Part shown: in pieces, positions 35,955 through 48,324 of the stretch
Position numbering within the stretch: position 1 is the first letter of the stretch
How the letters are laid out: each line of letters begins with the position of its first letter
DNA from: Magnolia sinica
Lineage: Eukaryota; Streptophyta; Magnoliopsida; Magnoliales; Magnoliaceae
Direction: 5' to 3'
DNA: 64,000 nt
NCBI RefSeq assembly: GCF_029962835.1
Contig: NC_080578.1
Span: 29,033,001 to 29,097,000 of the forward strand
Made by a program: the position numbers and the translations under genes
The notes under the pieces: model-generated
Told to the model about the DNA's origin: nothing
Database searches by the model: none
Seen by the model: the letters and a program-made list of their open reading frames with translations, nothing else

Positions 35955-36335
35955 CTACAAACTCGCTGCCGACACCGCTCGAATTGCCCCCATTGATGGA
36001 ATCACCGTCAACACCGATGCTTTTCCTCTTGCGTAGAAGAGAAAGGAAGAAAAGATCGGAAATGGGAAATGGGAAATAAAAAACCTAACCCTAGAATAAG
36101 AAAAGGGGATGATCAGAAATTTAGAAGGAGAGAGAAGGGGGAAAGAAATGGGAACGAGAGAGGGCACTTGAAAGGAGAAATTTTGGAAAAACCAGAGAAA
36201 GAGAGAGAGGTGGAGGTGCGGCTAGGGCGTGGGGGTGAGGTGGAGGCATGAGAGGGATGTTTGAAAGAGAGGGAATGAATTAAAAAAAGACCCGCATCAA
36301 TGAAATAGAAAGAATCCGCGCTACTTTTTTTATTT
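35955..36335 (-). promoter_or_regulatory. CACTA-2 leader-like first exon
   Basis: Minus strand: a CT-rich stretch about 36280-36080 is followed by a short open frame with MGAIRAVSAASL, a TAG, and a GTAAGC donor at about 35955. It resembles a plant 5' UTR plus first exon. It occupies the same place as the leaders in CACTA-1 and CACTA-3. Transcription from it is inferred. Confidence 0.45.
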
Positions 36336-36339
36336 TTTA

Positions 36340-36461
36340 TTTTTATGGATTTAGCTACAATTATATGGATTTTAATTAAACCCGTAGCTATATAGCTACA
36401 GCTTTAAACCGTAGCTAAAATCCGCCATAGGTTATATCCTTTGCCTGATTTTTTAGTAGTG
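36340..36461 (-). repeat. CACTA-2 terminal and subterminal repeats
   Basis: The plus strand ends GCCTGATTTTTTAGTAGTG at 36461. Inside are TAGCTACAATTATATGG, CCGTAGCTATATAGCTACAG and CCGTAGCTAAAATCC, half-units of the family motif. Confidence 0.8.
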
Positions 36462-36553
36462 TAAGTTTATTGCCTTAATCTATTATTTACGAAACTGCAA
36501 GATAAATTTGTTTTAGATTTGAGTGTTCCTTATATTTCCCATGCCGTCGACGA

Positions 36554-37620
36554 CATGGTCAAGGAGCAGTTCAAAGAGTACCGCGAAGAGTTACATCAGT
36601 GATATAAGTAGTGCAGGACTCACGATGAGGTCATGCTATCCGCACCACCGCACGTGACTATAGACGACTGACGGATACTCTGTGAGAGATTTTCGTCTGA
36701 AGCTTTTCAGGTAATATTTACATATTTACTATATCTTAAGGTAACAATTAAATTCGCAATTAATAACAATGTATTATGAATAATATGTTCAGAAGAGGAG
36801 CATAATAAATTCTACGAACAGAGAAAAGTTACAAGTGAATCATGTAGCTGGTTCAAAGTCATTTGTACAACATCGTTACGACATGGCAAGAAATTATTGG
36901 TGATTATTAAATTGATATATTCTTTCCATGCATTTATATTAACTTTATTGTCCTTTCAATTGCGCAGCGAGATTCCGTCACCGGTTAGGAACCTGAACTA
37001 CTAGATCTCTATAGAGGGACTCACTGTCAGCAAGGGACGGGATCTTGGGTTCATCATAGAGCCAGCGAGAATTCGGTAAAAATCTTTACATTGTAAAATT
37101 TAATTGCATTGAATTATAATAATGTCATTCGTTATAAAAATTCATATGTTTTCATTATAGGCAGTGATGGACACCATACGCAGTCAGCCCACTCCTGATG
37201 GTAGTTAGTGGAGTGAGCCAGATATCCTAAGCGAGGTGCTTGGCACCCGTTCTGGATATGTACGTGGGCTTGGCCATGATGCCAAGCTCATGGCACCCGC
37301 TAGAGCTACCTCTAGCCGATCTGTCACTGGGGAGAGCGCCCTACGCCGAGCTGATATCGCAGAGAAAGAGAGAGGTTTAACAACTACGGGTCGTCGTTGA
37401 TGAGATCAAAGAACAGCTGGAGAGACAAAGGGAGGAGGAGCAAAGGTGTAGGGAGGAGGAGGAGCAGAGGAGGAGAGAGGAGGAGAGGCGATGGGAGGAG
37501 TACGAGAGGAGGATCGAGGAGATGCGGGTAGAGCATGAGCGATGGATGCAGGAAATGTTTCAAGCTCTCGCTGCACGCTTTGCCACCGATGCCCCACCAC
37601 CTCCGCCTTCATCTTCATGA
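36554..37620 (+). pseudogene. CACTA second-ORF protein (Transposase_24 / Ptta-En/Spm type)
   Basis: Four exon-like parts: 36554-36710 (MVKEQFKEYREELHQ, CERFSSEAFQ), 36792-36899 (KLQVNHVAGSKSFVQHRYDM), 36968-37077 (PELLDLYRGTHCQQGTGSWV) and 37162-37620. The last has RSQPTPDGS, a stop, SEPDILSEVLGTRSGYVRGL, and a Glu/Arg-rich coiled coil (RREEERRWEEYERRIEEMRV) ending in a Pro/Ser tail with a TGA at 37618-37620. In plant CACTA elements this TNPA-side protein binds the subterminal motifs. Several in-frame stops show it is degenerate. Confidence 0.8.
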
Positions 37621-37964
37621 TTTTTTTTTTAAATTTTTTTAATGATTTATTTTATATACGAATATTAAACTTATATGTATTTGTGTGTGGATGAATGTGG
37701 GTTGTATGTGGATGTGGATAGGATTTTTTATTTTATTTATAATTTATTTTACATACAAATGTTAAACTTATATGTATTTGTGTGTGGATGCATGTGGATT
37801 GTATGTGGATGTGGATAGGATTGTTTGTGTTTGAATGGATGTAGTTTATGTTTGGATAGATGTAAATGTGAATATGATGAAAATGTATTGTAACAGGTGT
37901 ATTTACAGGTGTATATCAGGTTTTCCTGAATTTTGAAAATAAATGAAACCAAGAAGAAACAGAC

Positions 37965-38544
37965 TATTACTGACGAAATATTTTATTAGTAATAGTAAGT
38001 TGAAAACTTATACTGACAAAATATTTCATAGGTACAAATTAATACAAACATTTATACTAACGATTTATATATGAGATATACCGTCGAATTATTTCGTCAG
38101 TAATAGCGGGCTTACGCCGATGAACATACTCGTCGGTATTATTGTTATACCGATGAACGTACTTGTCGGTAATGTCGTTTATCCAGGCTTATGCTGATGA
38201 ACATACTTGTCAGTATTATTGTTTTACTGATGAACATACTTGTCGGTAACGTCGTCTATTTACAGTTTTATCGACGAAGATATTTGTCCGTATAAGCTGC
38301 GTTTATCGATGAAATATATTATTTTTTCCTACCAAAAGTAACATGTTTGGCCGATGATTTTAGTCGTCGGTACTTGTTTTATCATTGCCAATGAAGTCAT
38401 ATTTCATCAGGAAAAAGCCTTCAGCCATGGTCTTATTGCGACAATCTTAGCGATGACATATTTCGTCGGTAATAATTATTACTGACAAAAAAAATAAAAT
38501 AACAACGAATTATGTCGTCGGTAAAAGATAAATTTCCTGTAGTG
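37965..38544 (+). repeat. CACTA-4 3' subterminal array and terminus
   Basis: About a dozen units of the type ACTGACGAAATATTT / ATACTCGTCGGTA in both orientations, alternating roughly every 30-60 bp, ending TTTCCTGTAGTG. They are palindromic around GACGAAATATTTCGTC. Confidence 0.85.
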
Positions 38545-41500
38545 ATCTGATTGATGGGGTTAATGTTTGACACCCATCATGGTGGGCCCACACAGCTGGA
38601 TCTCGTGGGAAGTTCCCGTGAGGTCGACCTTATAGTGTGTGTCTATATATATACACACACACGTCAGATTTTGACCATACTGGCATCGTTGTATGGTCAA
38701 ATTCTCGAAAGAGGTTCGACCTTCCAAATATTCTGAGGGTGGCCTTCTGATAGGTCTTGGAAAATTTTTCGGACCAAAATGTCATTGTCCTTGGTTCAAT
38801 AGTTGTAAGGTTTTCGAGTGAATAAGAAGTTACGTCGTACTTAATGCTATGAAAGTGATGTGGATGGAAGCCTTTTTAGGCATGGGCAAGGCTCAACTCA
38901 TGGGGCCTACATTAATGTGTGTATATTCCATCCCGCCCATCCTTTTTGCCATGTCATTTTAGGGCCAGGGCCTAAATATCAGCTTGATTCAGAGCTCGTG
39001 TGGGCCACATAATAGAAAATAATGGTGAAAATGGCACTCATGCATTATTGAAACTTTCTAGGCTCACTGTGATGTTTGTTAGAAGTGGACACTGCCCAAG
39101 TCAAGACTTTTTGGGCTCACAGTGAGCTGCCTGACAAGGTAGACAGAACGGATCACCTCATTGTGGGCCTTGACTCCTATTGTTTAAAAATAATCAAGTT
39201 ATTAATTACATCAACCTGACAACCACGACCCTTACCATGTTATATGGGTATGGGTCGTGGTTGTCATGTTATATGGGTCGTGGTTATAATTTGGTAAGGG
39301 TTGAGGTTGTTATGTTACATAAGTCATGGTCATCATGTTATATGGGTCGTAAAAAAAAATGAAAAAGTAAATAAAAATAAAAATCACGTTTAAGATCATC
39401 ATTTAAGCTTAAGGGTCTGGCTCCATGAGATTGAATGCTCATCCAGTGTGGGTGTGTGTGAGTGTGCGGTGTGTTTAAGAAAATAAAAATGCGTGTGGAG
39501 AAGTACTCAGCTAAAGTACACTTCACCACACATGCAGCATGGTAGATAGGTGAAATATCTAAGCCATCTATCAAGTGTACTTCACTGCGTAGATGTTATT
39601 GCCCAAAGATAAAGGTGGCCCATTTTGTAGGTGAACCATGATATGAGAAAATAATTGACGGGTTAGAAAACTTCGGCCTTTTTATTTTCAGAACGATTCA
39701 TTTGTTTAGTTAATTGTGCGCCACCTAACTAATAAACCAGCATGTTTCTTGATATAGTGACTTCATGGACTGGTACCCTGCTGATGGATAGCTTGGATAT
39801 CTCAACAGTCTGCCACGCTGCATATTTGGTGTCATGTGCATTGCGTGCTTGTACAGCCGTGTTGGCTTAGCAAAGCACCTTTAATAGCAATAAAACAGAC
39901 GGTTCAAATGATCATACCATCACAGCACGTGGGTCCCAATGGGAAAATACATGGGGAATCATGTGTCACACAGAATATGCAAAAACACTCATAAAATCGA
40001 GCCACCAGCGGTTTCTGGGTGGTGCTTTTATTTGCGGGAGATGTCAACTCTCCCTTTTCTCACGAGAAAACTTTGATGCTCTGGCAGAGCGTACACTTAG
40101 AAATTAATTAGGAAATTCATGTGTCATACAACTAACTAAAACTAAACCATTCAAGTTCTGGATACCTGCTATGATCTATCACGAACCAAATAATATAATT
40201 AGTTGGTTACATTATCATCAAATTGGTAGCCATTTAATGGACGGTTAAAAATGAAAATACCATGTTTTCTAATTTCAACGAGCAGGTGCCTACTAGCAGG
40301 AAGGTCAATATTGTTCAACCAATCTGATTTTTAAACTGAAACTTAGCACAATATGTTAGAAAATGTAGTCAATTTAATTTAAGCTTATTTAGGCTTGGTG
40401 CACCATTTTTATGTGCCTGTGTATCATGCGTCATAAACAACCCGGGTATCAAATTATCTCCCTGTCATCATTGATGAAGATCCACTCCGCGGCTTTCCGG
40501 CAGAGAAAGGAGTTGACCCATATGTCGACGTCAACCACTATCCTCATCTTTCAACGCTGAAAACAGAGAAAGCTACACACACGAGAAGGCTCCGTTTGGC
40601 TTCCCAAAGTTCAAACTGATATGTTTTCAGATCTGCAGCATCTACTCTCTCTACCGCTCCTGCAGCTGGCATCTCCTGCACAGATCGCTATGAAGAGGAT
40701 AGTCAACGTTCTATCCTTACATCACCTCATAAGAACTGATCATATACAACGTTTCTATTTTCTTTCGACGTGCCACTTGTGTGTAAAATCAGGTCCATGC
40801 AAAAAGTGGGCCGTATCATAACTATTAATCAAGGAAAAAACCAGGATGGTCCATTCATCAGGTAGGTTACACCGTTCGCATTAATGTACACCTGATGGCC
40901 TGACTCAACATGTGTGTGGCCCACCCGATGAGTAGATTACTCCAAATTTTGATAAAGATGATCTTCATGCATTGCTTCAACCTTTTCGAAGATGGGATGT
41001 TCAACTGAAGTATCACGTAAGAGTGGAAAAAAAACGTTGCATGTTATGTTAATATACAACTTATACACTAAAGAGAGAGGACATGAATGATACCTTGGAA
41101 GTAGAAATGATATCGTCAACCTTCAATCGTTGGCGATTGCCTTGAAAGTTGAACAGATCATTGTCAACGTTCTATCGTTGACATTTTGCGCTGGAAGTAC
41201 AAATGACGAAAGTCAACGTTACATCGTTAATAGAGAGGGAGATGGTGACGCATGTCTGTTGTTGAGATGATGACTCATGGTCATCATTATTTCTTAAATA
41301 GAGTGACTCATCAATCAGGAACATGGGCATGCATGCACATTAATGTCAAAATCATTGGCCTCACTGTATATGCATCGTATCCCATAAATAACACTCATTG
41401 GATGATCACGGCTATCCATTCGCTGGACAGTGAAAAGCAAAATGGTCAACGGTTCATTGTTTTGACGGGTGTGACCTTTTATGTTATTTTCGAAGTATTT

Positions 41501-41636
41501 TTAACATATTATACTTGTGATATTTCCAAAAGCCCTAAAAGTCTAACCTCTCTAGTAAAATTTTTAATGGGCATTCTAATTACATTAGAAAATTAGTTGA
41601 TGAAAATGCATTTACTTTGAAACTTGGTACCTGCAT

Positions 41637-41668
<32 letters not shown>

Positions 41669-43034
41669 GTTTTTTAATATACTTCTTCATTTTCAAACAT
41701 ATCTTTCAAGGACCCATAATGTCATGCGTTAAACATTCGGATGCCCGAATTAGGTGCTTAGGACCCGAATTTCAAATTCGTGAGTTTTAATATATCTATA
41801 TTTATTACAATCCACATGAATCTATCAAATTTAATATATATTCAAAGTCATTTAAAAAGAAAAATACCGTGGAAATAATATAATGTTTACTAAATTCAAC
41901 TCTCTTGATAGTTTTCTTGATAGTTTAAATTTCTACCTAAATAATAAAAAAATAAAAAAAATAAAATTGAAATTTAAACTAAACTTAATTTTCTAGAAAA
42001 ATAAAAACTAATAGTAAAGGCCCGCCTGCTCGTATTATTCCAGCTCTACACATGTGCATTTTTTTATGTTAGGGTGAGCATAACAGCCTAGTAGGGTCAT
42101 TTCTTACCTAAAATTTAAAATATTCAAATTATATCAAATTTTTATAAACAATGGAGAAAAATATAATACTGATAATAAAAGAATATGAATTTAAGCAGTA
42201 TAATTATAAAATTGTTATACATGTGATACTTTTCATGAATTCTCATAAATAATATATGTCATTTCTTACAACATCATACCCAAGTGGATGGTCACGTTGC
42301 ATTAACGCTCACACACTGTTACCTTATGGTGAGGGACTCATTTATACATTAACTTGTCAGACTGTTGCTCCAGTTATACCTCTGATGTATGTCCACGCAC
42401 ACAATTGTACTTATACGCCGTACACAAAGGAGACTTTAAAGGATCCAGTGGGTTCTAAGGTCTTTCACCCAAGGGACACGATCACCCTACTTGTTAGCTT
42501 TAGGGTCTTCCACCTAAGGGACACGATCGTTGTACTTGCTAACGTTACATCCAACATATTAATATCGATGCTCAATGAATGTAAACATGCATGGAAGATG
42601 AATCATTGTTTCATAATTGCAAATATCAACATAAAGATATTATGGATTTATTCACGTGCTTTTACTACTTTAAAAATTATTATAGGAATCAATAATTATT
42701 AAATTAATAAAATATCAACAATATAAATTTTTATTTCTAATTAATAATTATAAATATAATTTTGTTGAAACTTTAATAATTAAAATTTTTTTTTACTATT
42801 ATTGAATTTAGGAATTTCCGAGATATGATAATGTATAAGAAATTTTATTTTAAATTCTAACAATTATTTATACTTAAATAATATTAAATATAATAAATCA
42901 TATTAATATAAAATAAATTATTTTTTTATTTACTAAATTCTAAAATTTAAAATTTATTTTAATTATAACATAAACTTAACACAATAAATTTTTTATGATA
43001 TTAAATTAAAATTTAACAAATTTATAAATAAGTA
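38545..43034. other. Intergenic DNA, no gene recognised
   Basis: It holds a (TA)(CA) microsatellite at about 38645-38662, a TATGGGTCGTGGTTGTCATGT short tandem repeat at 39235-39350, a GT-rich stretch near 39450 and a T-run of about 29 at 41641. Several CAACGTTCTATCGTTGA-type short inverted motifs occur at 41110-41230. From about 41760 it becomes strongly AT-rich. ORFs at 41252-41596 and 42256-42702 show no family features. The AT-rich part is the host DNA into which solo LTR A2 inserted. Confidence 0.55.
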
Positions 43035-44814
43035 TGTCACGCCACAAACTCGGAAACCGAGCTCACAAAATTTTCGATCTCCAAATCTAGTGCCAACAGC
43101 CTCTGTAGTACCCCATTTTCAGCTTACAGCATTCATACGCCCGATTTCAATCCTGAGATCTTATAAGGAGGATTTTCAATATGAATTTCTTTGTAGATAA
43201 CTACAACCACAAGTTTACCTAAATCGCAAAGACAACATTATCATCACATATCCACTAAAATAAAAAACTTGAGTACAATAGATGAAGGGGAAATACAAGA
43301 TAAATGCCAAAAGCTCCAGAAGCTCTGCTGCACACTCTTGCCTCAGCTCGACTGCATCCTATCGTCACCTACACGCATCTATCATGCATAAGCTTATATA
43401 AAGCTTAGAGAGTAGTGTATGTGTGTGCACAAGATAAGTGTCAAGCATACAAATATTAGCGTAAGTGGAATACTGACAAGGCTATAAGTCATTTAATATC
43501 ATAGTATGCATTGCAGATCGGCTATACAATGCGGAGTCATAATGAGCTAAATATCAGATATCGAGGATGTAATATAATATGTAATTCTAAAGAGCCACAA
43601 ATACCATCAACCTCATCTAGGCCATATAAATGCAGAAACATAGCAACCCAAATGCCATATGCCGTGGATGCAATGCAATATGCAGATCCTGGCGAGTCCA
43701 TAATACTATCAATTTCATCTAGGCTATATAATACAGAAGCGTAGTAAACCAATGCTATGTACTGAGGATGCAATGCAATATGCGGTGCGAAAGAAATGAC
43801 CAAACTAGAATGTGAAGTCGGGATGATTGTACGTAGTATTACAACCTGTGGGGTCCATCACAAGGGACTTCTATCCAAACCAGTCCCATACCTAAATTTG
43901 GATAGCTAGACTCAATGTGGTAAACTCTTGATATTAGGTTAGTCATGCACCCAACCGAAATATTGGCCATTGCGAAGGTACACATAATGATTTAGTTGCG
44001 CACCACCAGCCCAATTGGATAGTGCATGAATGAATAAATGAGTCAAACAATAAATATGTAACTCCACATCTCAGTACAGAACAATTTTGGGATCATCACT
44101 GGTGTCTAGTACGCTCTACGTTAGCTTGTCACCCCATCAAGCACACAATTGGGTATGTGGAAGAGACCTCATTATCCGCCTGCCAATATCGGCCCGACTC
44201 GTCAATAGCGGACCCATTCCTCAAGCTGATCAAACTCAGTCTAACATTGCCTACTCTTTCAGGCGAGTAAGGCCACACCCCCTCCTAACCGACTACGACA
44301 CAGTAAGAGATGTGGCCTATTGGTATACGACCCTTAATCGCTCATATATATCCACTTGGTCTAGACATTGGAGCATCCCTTAGCCTCAGGGGTTTAGGAA
44401 TTTTCACCTAGGGACATCTATCGCGCCCGTATACTAGCAGCAAACATTTTCAGTGTCCCATCTAGTCATCCACAACATGCCTGTGGAGGCCATGACCCTA
44501 ATGTCACTAAGGCGTATGGTGGTCGTATCACAAAATGCGAGATGCATGAGTCATACCATCCAGTCATGTATCAAACATGTGCGTACCATGTGCTCATGTG
44601 GGGCAACTCCGTCTCTCAGGGAGTCTCATAAACAATCAGTCCAATGACACTTTCTATGCTTAATCACTCCTCATAACAAGCATACGGATGATGCATATGG
44701 GCATGTATCATGAAGTATGCCAAGCATGATTATAATCACATACATTATGGTGGCCCGGTATAAGACAGTCCATGGCCGGTATAAATAAATGGGTGGTGTG
44801 CACATAATCACCTA

Positions 44815-45215
44815 CACATGGTGGGACTCACACATACAATGGGCCTCATGCATATAATGGTTCTCACACATATGATGGGCCTCATACATCACAATTGGGT
44901 CTCATACAATCATAATGAGCCTCATACAATTATAATGGGCCTCATACAATCACAATGGGCCTCATACAATCACAACGGGCTTCCTACCATCGCAATCGAT
45001 CTCATACAATCATAATGAGTCTTATACAATCACAATTTGGTCTCATACAATCACGATGGGCCTCATACAATCTCACAATGGGCCTCATGCAATCACAATG
45101 GGCCTCATACAATCACAATGGGCCTCACATGGTCACAATGGGCCTCATACAATCACACAATAAGCCTCATACAATCACGATGGGCCTCATATAATCACAA
45201 TAAACCTCACAATGA
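44815..45215 (+). repeat. 20-bp minisatellite in LTR A2
   Basis: About 19 units of ATGGGCCTCATACAATCACA with point changes and a few indels. ORFs translated from it (GLIQSQWASYNHN repeats) are by-products. Confidence 0.9.
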
Positions 45216-46220
45216 CCTTATACATTTATAATGCTATGCTAACACATACTCAGTGCATAAACTAACATAGTCGTAATCAATAATCGGCCTATATATGGTG
45301 GGGTCCATAAAAAGACAACAGATCTAATATATAACATGAGGATTGGTCCTCAACAGTGGATATACCAAATCTAATACCACCGATTCTTCTATTTATGGCC
45401 AGAGGTGATGATGCATCCTCCTCATAATAAGGATGGGGCTAGATGGCTTACTCATGAGCCTAAGAGTGGGCTTCCAGGTTTGGGTACTTCTACTAGCATT
45501 AATGGAGACCTGAAGAATTAGGATAGCCCAATAAGGCAAGATGAATCATACTAATAATAATAGGGGCCCATCAATTTGGGTTAGCCCACTAAGGGGAAAT
45601 GAGAATGAGCCTAATACAATCACAATGAGCCTTATACCATCTCAATGGCTTGTACCATGATGCTATTCTAGCACGTATTCATAGTCGACATCGATAATCA
45701 GCTTATACATAAGGCGAGGTCCATAGGCGGACAGCAGACCCATAACATGAAGGTCGATGCTCGACTGTGGATATAATAAATCTAATAGCACAGATCCCTT
45801 CGTCTACGATGATGATGAACTCTCCTCATAACAATGTTGGGCCTAGCTGACCTACCTATAATCCTAAGGATCCGGAACGGGCTTCTTTCACCATCCTATC
45901 ATATGGCCCACTAGATGCCCTAGGGGGGCCCAAATAAGTCCTAGATGGACTCTAAGATTAAAATAACCTTACTACTAACTAATGGAGGCCCAACAGCTTA
46001 GGTTAGCCCAATAAGAATAAATGGATCATGCAATTATCAATGGGGCCCAATGATTAGGGTCAACCCAATTAGAGAAGGATGAGAATGGGCCTAACAAAGG
46101 TCTAAGGGAAGGTCACAATATGGACATTTAACCAACATTGCTCCTAAGGTATGGCCCACGTAAAGCCTAACATATAGTGGGGCCCATGGCCTCACAAACA
46201 ACATAATGGATACCAACTCC

Positions 46221-46450
46221 TGTCACACCCCAGACTCGATAACTGGACTCACAAGGAACCCGATGGCCGGTTATAGCCGCAACAGTCTCCGTAGTACCCC
46301 ATTCTCGGCTCCTAGGGTAGGTTCCGATCCTGAAATCCTACAAGGAGGATTTTTATAATAGCATAATCATTTTCAATACGAGTATACCCAAGATCACAGC
46401 AAGTACATCTGAGAATAACGAAGGCACACATCGCAAAATCCACTATAAAG
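46221..46450 (+). mobile_element. 5' fragment of a TGTCACACCCC LTR inside LTR A2
   Basis: TGTCACACCCCAGACTCG opens a second LTR start that aligns with 1551-1780. After about 230 bp the sequence falls back into the A2 body at AAGGCCTCACACAAGAGCCC, matching GGCCTCACAAACAA just before 46221. This suggests an inserted solo LTR collapsed by recombination or deletion at a short similarity. No target duplication is visible. Confidence 0.7.
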
Positions 46451-46765
46451 GCCTCACACAAGAGCCCAATATACATCACAATGGCCCTCCCACAAGGGTC
46501 TAATATACTTCTCAATGAGCCTCATCATATGGGCCTCATATACATCACATCGGACCTCATCACATGGGCCAATGTACATCATAATAGGCCTCATTACTGG
46601 GCCAAATATCATCATAATGGGCCTCATCACATGAGCCAAATATACATTACAATGAGCCATAAGTACATCACCTTAAGGTGGGCCCTACACATTCCAAATG
46701 AGCCATAAATACATCACATTGGGCCTCATCAAATGAATTGCATATATTGGTGACACAAACATCAT

Positions 46766-47005
46766 ATTGGGCCGCACTATGTGGGCCACACAAACATCAT
46801 ATTGGGCTGCATATGTGGGCCACAAAATCATCATATTGGGCCGCACATATGGGCCACACAAACATCATATTGGGTTGTAATTATGGGCCACACAAATATC
46901 ATATTAGGCCGCACTATGTGGGCCACACAAACATCATATTGGGCCGCACATATGGGCCACACAAACATCATATTGGGCCCCACTTATGGGCCACACAAAC
47001 ATCAT
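46766..47005 (+). repeat. 34-35-bp tandem repeat in LTR A2
   Basis: Seven units of ATTGGGCCGCACTATGTGGG continuing CCACACAAACATCAT. A related, more diverged array lies in the inverted copy A3 at about 49380-50110. Confidence 0.9.
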
Positions 47006-48215
47006 ATTAGGCCTCACTAGATGGACAACTAGGATATATAATGCATATAGCATGGGGGGGGGGGGGGTGCGTACATCATACATCACGGTGAGCCACACAA
47101 GTGGACAACATAGATGAAACATGCACAGCATGGTGGGCCCACGTCTAGCCCATTTGGATGGATGATGCTGATATACAACACATACTACAAGGTGGGCCCC
47201 ACCTGTCCAGCAACGGACGGTGTGGATAAGACCCATACATCACGGTCAGCTCCACACAACACCATCCAGAGATGAACGGTGCAGATATAGAGTACATACA
47301 TCAAGGTGGGCCCCACCCGCTGCCAAAATAGATGGACAACGTGGAGAACACATACATAAGTGTGGATTCCCACCGTCCAGCAATCTGGACGGTGAAAATA
47401 AGGCCTATACATAATGGTTGAACCCACATGGCACCGTCTAGAGATGGACGGTGTGGGTACAGAATATGTGAGACCCATATCCTACCCCGTATCGTTCTGT
47501 AGGCTTCCACGAACCTCCCGATCGAATTTTAATAACCCGTGACTCATTGACTACATTTGCACATAACCCTGAGTCATTTCCCATATTCTAGAGTCGGCTT
47601 AACCCAAGACTTGTACCCTTGCGACTGCGTCGTCGCCGCGGTTCTGACGTTGTATCTTGCATGCCAAGGCGATACCCAAACTAGGAGATGTGGGCTTGCG
47701 TTCAGTTCGAAGAAAATGTTGCGCATTTGCAATCCCGAGAGAATCTAACAAATCAATTAATTAATCAAGTCAAGTACACTTCCCATAAACCCATACCTCT
47801 CTCTTTCCCAAAGTCAACAATACCCATACCTTTTCACCCCATCTCTTACACACCGATCACTCACCCATCACCCATCCCTCTCTCCTTACATCTCTCTCTC
47901 TCTCTCTCTCTCATTCTCTAACCATTTCCAAGCACCAAAAGGAGGAAACGTCCATGGCTTCCAAGGAGAAAAAAAGAGAGCTAGTGTGGCCCACCTTCCT
48001 ACCTCTCATCTTCACCATCCAAGCTTCATCTCAGCCCTTAATCATGATCCTTGAGAGCTCTAGGATGTGTTGATGAAAGAAGAAGTCCAAGAAGAAGTAT
48101 AGGTGGGTGCTTATAGTATTTGATTTTGATATAGGGCCCACATATGTGGGACCCATCTTGATGTATACATTGCATAGAGGGATTTATAGTGGCGGCGTCC
48201 TTCCACCATCCGACG

Positions 48216-48249
<34 letters not shown>

Positions 48250-48324
48250 CTTTTCTTGAGACCCACCTTGATGTTGATCCACACCGTCCACGCTGATGTG
48301 GACCCATCATGATGTATTTATTAT

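Larger units (their letters stand above)
31723..36461 (-). mobile_element. CACTA-2 transposon, right-hand part with its 5'-like end
   Basis: On the minus strand it begins CACTACTAAAAAATCAGGCA at 36461, followed by subterminal GCTACGG motifs (36340-36440) and a CT-rich leader, the same layout as CACTA-1 and -3. It continues left through solo LTR A1 into 1-1550; the opposite end is not found. It carries receptor-kinase exons, an endogenous pararetrovirus fragment and a leader exon. The right flank (36462 on) is CACTA-4 sequence. Confidence 0.7.
36462..38544 (+). mobile_element. CACTA-4 transposon, 3' part
   Basis: A CACTA element of a different family. Its 3' end reads TTTCCTGTAGTG at 38544, preceded by an array of ACCGACGAAATATTTCGTCGG-like motifs. 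It encodes the remains of a second-ORF (Transposase_24-type) protein on the plus strand. Its 5' half must lie left of CACTA-2, outside the window. Confidence 0.8.

Noticed and set aside
42256-42702. 148-codon ORF as a host gene
   Set aside because: No domain, no splice context, AT-rich surroundings and an internal imperfect repeat (FHPRDTI / FHLRDTI) consistent with non-coding DNA.
44815-47005. Regularly spaced short repeats resembling a CRISPR array
   Set aside because: The units are contiguous minisatellites without unique spacers, in a plant retrotransposon LTR.
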